Shown: piece by piece, positions 4,827 to 9,941 of the stretch
How positions within the stretch are numbered: position 1 is the stretch's first letter
Layout: the number at the start of each line of letters is the position of its first letter
Assembly: GCA_964373925.1 (NCBI GenBank)
Contig: CAYJWS010000046.1
Coordinates: 1 to 9,941, forward strand
Length of the DNA stretch: 9,941 bases
Reading direction: 5' to 3'
From: CAYJWS01 sp964373925
GTDB taxonomy: Bacteria > Patescibacteriota > Patescibacteriia > Buchananbacterales > GWA2-38-13
The notes under the pieces: model-generated
Database searches by the model: none
The model's input: only the letters and a program-made list of their open reading frames with translations
What the model was told of the DNA's origin: nothing
Position numbers and translations under genes: made by a program

Positions 4827-5792
4827 TCAAACTATCTTCCAACCCTTCTCCGTCTCAATAAGTTTTCCCCTAATACTGAATCCCGCGGCCTTTTTATGGC
4901 CACCACCATTAAACATCTTAGCGAATTTTGAAAGATCAATCAAGTCGTTGTTTGAACGCATACTTATTTTTATTGTTCCATCAAGCCCCTCTTTAATAAC
5001 CACAGAGATTTTTACATTTGAGATATTATTGAGATAGTTTGATATCCCGCTTAAAAGTTCTTGATTTTCTCCTATTTCTTCCAAATCCTTTTTAGTAACG
5101 ACGGTTGTAGCTATATTGTATCGCGAGTGTATAGTGAGTCGGGAGAGAATTTTTCCCCAACTGTTTATCGCCTCTATGGGCTTTTTTTGCTTGATGGCAT
5201 TTGCGATTTTATTTATATTCAAGCCGGTTTGCATGAGGCGAGAGGCGACTTCAATGCTTTTTGAGGTAGTGTTGTGGTTTGTAAAGTTGTTGGTATCGCC
5301 AAGTATTCCCGCAATAAGATAGAGCGCGATATCTTTGGAGATCGCTACATCGTGATGGATAAAATAGTCAAAGAGTATTTCGGTTGTTGAAACGGCGCTT
5401 GTTTCAACGAGGTTGATGTGCCCGAAAGAAGTGTTGGTTGGATGGTGGTCTATGTTGATTATTGGAGTTTTTTTCTTGTGTTCTTGTAGTATTTCTTCTA
5501 TGCCCGTATGGTAGATGTCGCCGGAATCAAAGACCACAATAACGTCATATGTTTTTTTAAGGGAGGCAATTTCTGAAATATAATTTTGGTAAAGCATTAT
5601 TTCATTAAAGAGCCCCTTGGGCATGTTTTTAAAGAAAACAGAATGGGCGATGTTATTATTTTTAAGGTAGCAAGAGAAAGCAAAAACAGAGCTCACGGCG
5701 TCAATATCGGGATTTTCGTGCGTAAGAAGAAGGGCATTTTCCGCTTCTTTTATATGGGAATGAATTTGTTGGATAATAAGGCTTTTTTGCAT
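4827..5792 (-). CDS. nrnA: DHH/DHHA1 phosphoesterase, NrnA-like (oligoribonuclease / pAp phosphatase)
   Basis: A 321-residue DHH-family phosphoesterase. DHH motifs: THENPDIDAVSS (24-35; H25, D29, D31), VFDSGD (87-92; D89), the DHH signature IDHHPTN (114-120) and GILGDTNNF (162-170; D166). The C-terminal DHHA1 domain has the substrate-binding FNGGGHKKAAGF (294-305). NrnA members degrade 2-5 nt RNAs and pAp using Mn2+. In the first motif the common PDGDA is PDIDA, leaving the metal-binding aspartates intact. The start is 12 bp after the rbfA stop, and infB-rbfA-nrnA is a recurrent bacterial order. Cyclic di-AMP-degrading GdpP is excluded because there are no membrane, PAS or GGDEF parts; RecJ is excluded by length. 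Exact substrate is not provable from sequence. Confidence 0.9.
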   Translation of the reverse strand: MQKSLIIQQIHSHIKEAENALLLTHENPDIDAVSSVFAFSCYLKNNNIAHSVFFKNMPKGLFNEIMLYQNYISEIASLKKTYDVIVVFDSGDIYHTGIEEILQEHKKKTPIINIDHHPTNTSFGHINLVETSAVSTTEILFDYFIHHDVAISKDIALYLIAGILGDTNNFTNHNTTSKSIEVASRLMQTGLNINKIANAIKQKKPIEAINSWGKILSRLTIHSRYNIATTVVTKKDLEEIGENQELLSGISNYLNNISNVKISVVIKEGLDGTIKISMRSNNDLIDLSKFAKMFNGGGHKKAAGFSIRGKLIETEKGWKIV

Positions 5793-5804
5793 AAGCCTTA
5801 TATA

Positions 5805-6140
5805 TTATCCCGTTTTTTTAATTTGGTCAAGAAGCGATTCAATGTTTGATGCTTTTTTTTCAGTTTCATCAAACCGGTAATGAAGCCGCGGCAAGGGCTT
5901 GAGGGAGAGTTTTTTGAATAAGACATTCTGAAGTTTTGCGTCATACAGCGCTTTGACCGCTTGTTTTGAGACACTTTCCGGCAGGACGCTTATATACACA
6001 TTGCTGTGTTTTAAGTCTTTTGACGTGTCAACGTGGGTTATGGTGACAAGACAATCATTTGAGAATTCCACTTCTCTCGCGATAAGCAATCCAAGCTCAT
6101 GATGCAGAAGTTCGTTGATTTTTTTTATTCTATCTGACAT
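5805..6140 (-). CDS. rbfA: Ribosome-binding factor A
   Basis: A 111-residue RbfA with the single KH-like fold. The N-terminus (MSDRIKKINELLHHELGLLI) and the ITHVDTSKDLKHSNVYISVL segment (34-53) are typical, and the C-terminal PLPRLHYRFDETEKKASNIESLLDQI (82-107) carries the expected P-x-L-x-F-x-x-D-like signature. RbfA binds the 30S subunit near the 16S rRNA 5' helix during late maturation and cold adaptation. It lies between infB and nrnA, its common place in bacteria. The start at 6140 lacks a clear Shine-Dalgarno. It is slightly short compared with E. coli (133), lacking the C-terminal extension. Confidence 0.95.
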   Translation of the reverse strand: MSDRIKKINELLHHELGLLIAREVEFSNDCLVTITHVDTSKDLKHSNVYISVLPESVSKQAVKALYDAKLQNVLFKKLSLKPLPRLHYRFDETEKKASNIESLLDQIKKTG

Positions 6141-6156
6141 AGCATGCTTAGCTTAT

Positions 6157-6223
6157 AGTTTTTAGTGAGTAGTTGGTAGTATTTATATTTTAGCTATTTA
6201 CTACAAACTATTCACCACAAACT
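6157..6223. repeat. Inverted repeat between infB and rbfA
   Basis: Arms 6157-6185 and 6195-6223 (29 bases) pair at 23 positions with a 9-base loop, filling nearly the whole 89-bp spacer. The sequence is made of TAGT/GTAGT-like units. It lies inside an operon, so attenuation or processing is possible, but no U-tract is seen. Confidence 0.7.
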
Positions 6224-6229
6224 CATACA

Positions 6230-8191
6230 TTATATCTTTTTCTGAGTAATTTCTTCTTTGTAGAAGATGAGCGTATCGCCTTCTTCAATTAATGTTTTTC
6301 CTTCATATTGTATTCCGCATTCTTGTCCTGCCCCAACTTCTTTCATATCTACTTTTTGCGCCTGGAGTTTTACAACTTTTCCATGCGTTTTTATAAAGTC
6401 ATCTTTTACTACATCAACTTTGGCGCCTAATACTGCATGCCCATCTGTTACTTTTCCTCCGACGATCATGAGGTTTTTTTCTTTTTTGAAAACTTTCAAA
6501 ATTTTTACTTTTCCGAGAATAACTTTTTCAATATTAGGTTTAAGCTTTTCTTCCATTCTTTTTTTTATTTCATCTAAAAGTTCATAAATTATTTTGAAAT
6601 TTTTTATTTCTACATTTTTTTCTTGAGCGAGATTTTTCGCTGAAGTGCTTGAGGTGACATGAAATCCGTAAATAACCGCGTTATTGCTTTCGGCAAGCAT
6701 AACGTCATTTTCAGAAATATTCCCAAGACCTTTACCTATAATATTAAGCTGGATATCCGGATTCTCAAGCTTATCGAGTGAAGAAATGATAGCTTCCAAC
6801 GACCCCAAGACATCGGTTCGCAAAATAACGTTCAACGTATCTTCAATTTTTTTCTTTTCCATTCTATTTTGAGGGATATAAACGGAGGCGGCTTGGGTTT
6901 TAAGCTGATAGTTTTTTGGCCTGCTGTTTCTTTCCACTTTATTTTTTACCTCCATAATGTCACCAACAGCCGGTATTCCCTTGAGGCCGAGTATTTTTAC
7001 GGGCATCGAAGGAGGCGCCTCTACAACACTTTTGCCGAGGAAGTCTTTGAGATTTCGTACTTTGCCGTAAAAAATATCCCCGATAAAAACAAAATTTCCC
7101 GGCCTAAGCGTGCCGTTTTGAACAAGCACCGTTGCCACCATTCCTTCTCCTTGGTCAACATGTGATTCAATGATTGTTCCAGAAGCCGGCTTATTGGGAT
7201 TTGCTCGTATTGAGTCTTTTTCCATTTCCGAGATCAAGAGGACGGTTTCCAAGAGCTCATCCACACCCTTTCCGGTTTTTGCGGAAATGGGCTGGCAAAT
7301 TATTTTTCCTCCCCAGTCTTCCGGCAATAGGTTTTCTTGTGCAAGCTCTTGTTTTACTTTTTCAATATTCGCCTCGGGCTTGTCTATTTTGTTAATAGCT
7401 ACAATCATAGGAATATTCGCGGATTGTATGATTCGGATAGATTCTTTTGTCTGCGGCTTGATTCCGTCATCGGCCGCGATGACAAGAATGGCTACGTCGG
7501 CAATTCGAGCGCCTCGCGAACGCATAGTGGTAAATGCTTCGTGTCCCGGTGTATCGATAAATGTTATTGGCTTTCCTTTTTTGATGATTTGGTATGCGCC
7601 AATATGTTGTGTTATACCCCCGCTTTCTTTTTCAGCGATGTTTGAGGTGCGAATAGTGTCAAGAAGCTTGGTTTTTCCATGGTCTACATGGCCCATGATT
7701 ACAACCACCGGCGCCCTTGTTGTGCCCAGAGCCTTATCTTCTTCGCTTAAAATATCGGATTTTTTCTCAGAATTTTTTACAGAAGGGTCGATTTCGGCTT
7801 TTTCAATTTCTATTCCAATATCGGCGCTGATAATAGACGCTGTGTCAAAATCAATTTTTTCATTCATGGAAAGGAGCATTCCATTTTTCATAAGTACTGT
7901 GAGGATGCGCGTAACCGGTATGCCCGCCTTTACCGAAAGCTCTTTAATGGTTATGTATTCGGGAACGCTAATCTTTTTTATAATATCAATCTTCTCTTCT
8001 TTAATTTCTTCCTTTTTATTTTTTTCTTTATATTGCGCGTAGAGCCGCGACCATCCTTTAACTATTTTATGGGCAATAACGTCATTTATTTTTATTGCTT
8101 TTTTTCCAATATCAAAACCCATGGAAGGAAGCATTTCCAGAAGATCCTTTGTAGGCAGTTTTAATTTTCTCGCAAGTTCCGTTACGTTCAT
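6230..8191 (-). CDS. infB: Translation initiation factor IF-2
   Basis: A 653-residue IF-2 (E. coli 890, B. subtilis 716), shortened in the N-terminal linker. Two IF2_N-like helical modules can be seen at about 1-50 (MNVTELARKLKLPTKDLL) and 76-130. The GTPase domain has G1 GHVDHGKT (167-174), switch II DTPGH (213-217), G4 NKID (267-270) and G5 SAK (303-305). The beta-barrel domain II, domain III (about 450-545, RTDVLGSLEAI) and the C-terminal initiator-tRNA-binding domain with QECGI follow. It brings fMet-tRNA to the 30S subunit and promotes subunit joining. It opens the infB-rbfA-nrnA-clpP series; nusA, its frequent upstream partner, is absent, and tRNA-Cys lies upstream instead. No Shine-Dalgarno precedes the ATG at 8191, but the start MNVTELARKL is the conserved one. 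Confidence 0.97.
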   Translation of the reverse strand: MNVTELARKLKLPTKDLLEMLPSMGFDIGKKAIKINDVIAHKIVKGWSRLYAQYKEKNKKEEIKEEKIDIIKKISVPEYITIKELSVKAGIPVTRILTVLMKNGMLLSMNEKIDFDTASIISADIGIEIEKAEIDPSVKNSEKKSDILSEEDKALGTTRAPVVVIMGHVDHGKTKLLDTIRTSNIAEKESGGITQHIGAYQIIKKGKPITFIDTPGHEAFTTMRSRGARIADVAILVIAADDGIKPQTKESIRIIQSANIPMIVAINKIDKPEANIEKVKQELAQENLLPEDWGGKIICQPISAKTGKGVDELLETVLLISEMEKDSIRANPNKPASGTIIESHVDQGEGMVATVLVQNGTLRPGNFVFIGDIFYGKVRNLKDFLGKSVVEAPPSMPVKILGLKGIPAVGDIMEVKNKVERNSRPKNYQLKTQAASVYIPQNRMEKKKIEDTLNVILRTDVLGSLEAIISSLDKLENPDIQLNIIGKGLGNISENDVMLAESNNAVIYGFHVTSSTSAKNLAQEKNVEIKNFKIIYELLDEIKKRMEEKLKPNIEKVILGKVKILKVFKKEKNLMIVGGKVTDGHAVLGAKVDVVKDDFIKTHGKVVKLQAQKVDMKEVGAGQECGIQYEGKTLIEEGDTLIFYKEEITQKKI

Positions 8192-8309
8192 AGTATAAAT
8201 TCAAAATTAAAAAATAAAAATTTAAAATTTAGATAAAACTATTCTGTCTTCAATGGAGTATCGGCGACCCAATAATTTTTTATTTTCATTTTTTAACTTT
8301 TAATTTTTT

Positions 8310-8384
8310 TGGAGGCCTGGACGGGATTTGCACCCGTGCATAGAGGTTTTGCAGACCTCTGCCTTACTACTTGGCTACCAGGCC
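8310..8384 (-). tRNA. tRNA-Cys (anticodon GCA)
   Basis: A complete cloverleaf on the minus strand: acceptor GGCCTGG/CCAGGCC, short 3-bp D-stem GCC/GGC, anticodon stem GAGGT/ACCTC with loop CTGCAAA (anticodon GCA), T-stem ACGGG/CCCGT, discriminator U73 as expected for Cys, and encoded CCA (8310-8312). The T-loop is TGCAAAT, so position 55 is G instead of the near-universal U. It lies 118 bp upstream of infB on the same strand and may share its promoter. Confidence 0.95.
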
Positions 8385-8443
8385 GCAGAGGGAAAAATAT
8401 TATTGGAACGGATTACATTTTTATTTGCTTCTAAAAATAACGA

Positions 8444-8452
8444 AGTATAGCA
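8444..8452 (-). promoter_or_regulatory. Possible extended -10 promoter of tRNA-Cys / infB
   Basis: TGC-TATACT on the minus strand fits the extended -10 pattern (TGn then TATAAT-like) with no good -35. It lies 60 bp upstream of tRNA-Cys and after the terminator of the 3D gene. No better promoter was found for the infB operon. Confidence 0.35.
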
Positions 8453-8491
8453 AAGTAATATATGTTTTCTTGTTTAGAATAGACTCAATAT

Positions 8492-8528
8492 AACAAAAAC
8501 TCACTAATTTATCAAGTGAGTTTTTGTT
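8492..8528 (-). terminator. Rho-independent terminator of the 3D-domain gene
   Basis: A 14-bp perfect stem (8492-8505 with 8515-8528) around a 9-base loop, with GTGAG/CTCAC next to an A/T tract, starting 16 bp after the stop codon. Possibly bidirectional. Confidence 0.85.
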
Positions 8529-8544
8529 CTTAGGCGTTATTGAA

Positions 8545-9057
8545 TTACTTGAGTATTTCAACTTGAGCGTATTTTATGCCCCACTGTTTTGCGCTTAATC
8601 GGTCCTTCATCCATAAGTCAACACGATTTTTGTATCGCGCGTTCATTCTATCCTGTACAATAAAGATTTTATCGCCGAAATGCTCGGGAATCCTGACCTT
8701 TGCGCCAAACGGCAAAAAATTAGCAGCAATAATATTTTCTTCGCCATGTTTGCATACGTTAAAGCCATTTGCGGTAATGCATGGCGTGCTGTCGGTTTGG
8801 TCCGGCGTACTAGAATATGCCGTAATAGTTGTTTTTTTCGTATATGCAACCTCAAATATGTCAACTTGTATTTCTGGATTTGGCGCTATTTTTGGCGCAA
8901 GCTCTTCATTTGGCAGGGAATAAGCGAGTGTTTGTGCGGAAAATATCCATTGCCAAATAATTACCATAAGAATTGCCAGGTCTATTTTATGATTATTTAT
9001 TTTTTGTAAAGCCATTTTTATTTTTTTTGCAGAAAATCCGAATAATCTATATATCAT
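8545..9057 (-). CDS. Secreted 3D-domain (double-psi beta-barrel) cell-wall protein
   Basis: A 170-residue exported protein. Residues 26-42 form one hydrophobic segment after a basic N-terminus, a signal peptide (possible cut after TLA, 43-45) or anchor. The 3D domain runs over about 76-169: TITAYSS (77-83), TPCITANG (91-98), IIAANFLPFGAKVRIP (109-124), IFIVQDRMN (131-139), NRVDLWM (144-150) and a QWGIKYAQVEIL end. 3D domains resemble the catalytic part of MltA-type lytic transglycosylases and are found in resuscitation and YuiC-like muralytic proteins. Of the three Asp that name the domain, D136 and D147 remain; the first (usual IAVDP) is Asn113. C93 and C102 could form a disulfide outside the cell. 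ATG at 9057 and at 9015 (Met15) are both possible starts; neither has a Shine-Dalgarno. Confidence 0.85.
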   Translation of the reverse strand: MIYRLFGFSAKKIKMALQKINNHKIDLAILMVIIWQWIFSAQTLAYSLPNEELAPKIAPNPEIQVDIFEVAYTKKTTITAYSSTPDQTDSTPCITANGFNVCKHGEENIIAANFLPFGAKVRIPEHFGDKIFIVQDRMNARYKNRVDLWMKDRLSAKQWGIKYAQVEILK

Positions 9058-9108
9058 ATAATTGGCTTATTTATAATAAAAAACAACCCTTTTTGGATTG
9101 AATTTATT

Positions 9109-9147
9109 ATAATAACATATATTTTATATATTGTCAAATATTGTCAA
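9109..9147 (-). promoter_or_regulatory. Promoter of the 3D gene with a tandem 10-base repeat
   Basis: TTGACA (9132-9137, consensus), 17-bp spacer, TATTAT (9109-9114). A second TTGACA lies 10 bp further upstream (9142-9147) because the 10-base unit ATATTGTCAA occurs twice in tandem (9128-9137 and 9138-9147). The repeat, one helical turn apart, could be an operator or simply duplicate the -35 box. Confidence 0.6.
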
Positions 9148-9220
9148 TTTTTGTGCTTTGCTTTTAATCTCTACATTAGCATAAAGTATTTATTATTCCA
9201 ATATTAAATTAATGCAAATA

Positions 9221-9250
9221 AAAAACCCATTCATATTCGAATGGGTTTTT
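9221..9250 (-). terminator. Terminator of the 199-aa gene
   Basis: A 12-bp perfect stem (9221-9232 with 9239-9250, AAAAACCCATTC and its complement) with a 6-base loop, 4 bp after the stop codon. The A/T ends make it usable in both directions. Confidence 0.85.
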
Positions 9251-9254
9251 GTGT

Positions 9255-9854
9255 TTACTGGACAAGAAATACGAGGCTATCTTTGCACTGAAGTGGAAAA
9301 TTTCCACGAAGAAAAGAACGAACAAAAAAACTCATATCAGACTGCGTTTTTTGATCTCCTAAAATATGATATCCTATTTGATAGTACATGCAAATCCAAA
9401 GATTTGAATGGAGAACATTGTGAAGTCCAATACTTGTATATATGGGAAAAAGCTCTGCGAATCTTATCCTTAAGGCCGATCCCAAAGCAGATACGAAAGA
9501 TTGGGTCATCAAATCTATTATGGCGCTAAAACGCTTTGAGCCAAGTGTATGGATAATGGCGTTGGCATATCTATTGCACACAATATCGCACAATGACGCA
9601 TTTTTTATTAACTCAATTCCTTCATGTTTTGTGGCAAATGTAATTTTTTTAGGAAAAATTTTTTGCTCAAGATTGGCAAAAGAATAATCCCGAGTAGTAT
9701 TAGGATCTATTTCACTTATCTTAAGAAGCTGGTGGTGGAGGGGATCAAGCATTGATACAATTTCGGATCCGGTGGATATTTGCAAAGCTTCGTTCCACTC
9801 CTCGGCGGATATTGGATTTCCAATAATACCATTATGTGGTATCACATTTTGCAT
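9255..9854 (-). CDS. 199-aa protein of unknown function
   Basis: I do not recognise this protein. It is very likely a real gene: AAGGAGAG lies 7 bases before the ATG at 9854, a predicted promoter lies 50 bp upstream, and a terminator follows directly. No signal peptide or clear membrane helix is seen; residues 145-165 (around LHSNLWICMYYQIGYHIL) are moderately hydrophobic and aromatic. It has four Cys (89, 93, 155, 190); the C89-x3-C93 pair (LCDIVCNRY) lacks a second matching pair, so a zinc ribbon is not supported. The centre (95-135) looks alpha-helical. It is alone in its transcription unit, and the neighbours give no clue to function. Confidence 0.8.
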   Translation of the reverse strand: MQNVIPHNGIIGNPISAEEWNEALQISTGSEIVSMLDPLHHQLLKISEIDPNTTRDYSFANLEQKIFPKKITFATKHEGIELIKNASLCDIVCNRYANAIIHTLGSKRFSAIIDLMTQSFVSALGSALRIRFAELFPIYTSIGLHNVLHSNLWICMYYQIGYHILGDQKTQSDMSFFVRSFLRGNFPLQCKDSLVFLVQ

Positions 9855-9904
9855 GGCAGCTCTCCTTTTTTGAGATATTAAAAGAACAAATAATCATGAT
9901 ATTT

Positions 9905-9933
9905 ATTCTATTATAAAATAATATTTAGGTCAA
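9905..9933 (-). promoter_or_regulatory. Predicted sigma-70 promoter of the 199-aa gene
   Basis: TTGACC (9928-9933), 17-bp spacer, TAGAAT (9905-9910) on the minus strand, giving a leader of about 45 nt. Confidence 0.5.
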
Positions 9934-9941
9934 ACAAAAAC

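Noticed and set aside
7170..8042. 290-codon plus-strand open frame opposite infB
   Set aside because: It lies fully antisense to the conserved IF-2 gene, its translation is rich in Ser, Phe and Ile without any recognisable motif, and no ribosome binding site supports it.

Overview
The window is AT-rich and gene-dense. Every convincing protein gene and both intact tRNAs lie on the minus strand. It reads as a fragment of a Patescibacteria (Candidate Phyla Radiation) genome, most likely Parcubacteria-like. This rests on compact housekeeping genes, a short IF-2, an unlinked GIY-YIG single-domain protein, a small secreted 3D-domain protein of a type I associate with that group, and many A/T-rich inverted repeats between genes. 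TAA, TAG and TGA all end genes (ymdB ends in TGA), so the TGA=Gly code of Gracilibacteria/SR1 is unlikely. The lineage is an inference; no rRNA or ribosomal-protein marker is present.

Layout in transcription order, from high to low coordinates: (1) an unrecognised 199-aa protein with a strong ribosome binding site, its own promoter and a terminator; (2) a secreted 3D-domain cell-wall protein with its own promoter and terminator; (3) tRNA-Cys(GCA) followed by a translation and RNA-turnover operon: infB (IF-2), rbfA (30S maturation), nrnA-like DHH phosphoesterase (oligoribonucleotide/pAp removal), clpP (protease) and a 79-aa coiled-coil protein with a TTG start, closed by a hairpin terminator; (4) rny (RNase Y) and ymdB, with a promoter about 250 nt upstream of rny and a hairpin that masks the rny ribosome binding site; (5) an HU gene with its own promoter overlapping the end of ymdB and a strong terminator; (6) a tRNA-Lys(CTT) region.

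The tRNA-Lys region (1-690) is the most unusual part. An intact tRNA-Lys gene and a GIY-YIG endonuclease-like ORF, only 4 bp apart, are bracketed by the two halves of a second, broken tRNA-Lys-like gene. A perfect 31-bp direct repeat centred on its anticodon arm is present in both halves. Joined, the halves give a complete tRNA outline in which GC-rich palindromes sit in the T-loop and in the 8-9 linker and a different hairpin replaces the anticodon arm. Acceptor, D and T stems remain paired. This looks like a very small tRNA-targeted element (about 406 bp) inserted in a tRNA that had already been colonised by palindromic elements, or a recombination product between such copies.

Functionally the window is mostly RNA metabolism: initiation (IF-2, RbfA, tRNAs), decay (RNase Y, DHH nanoRNase) and the YmdB phosphoesterase, plus protein turnover (ClpP), nucleoid structure (HU) and wall remodelling (3D protein).
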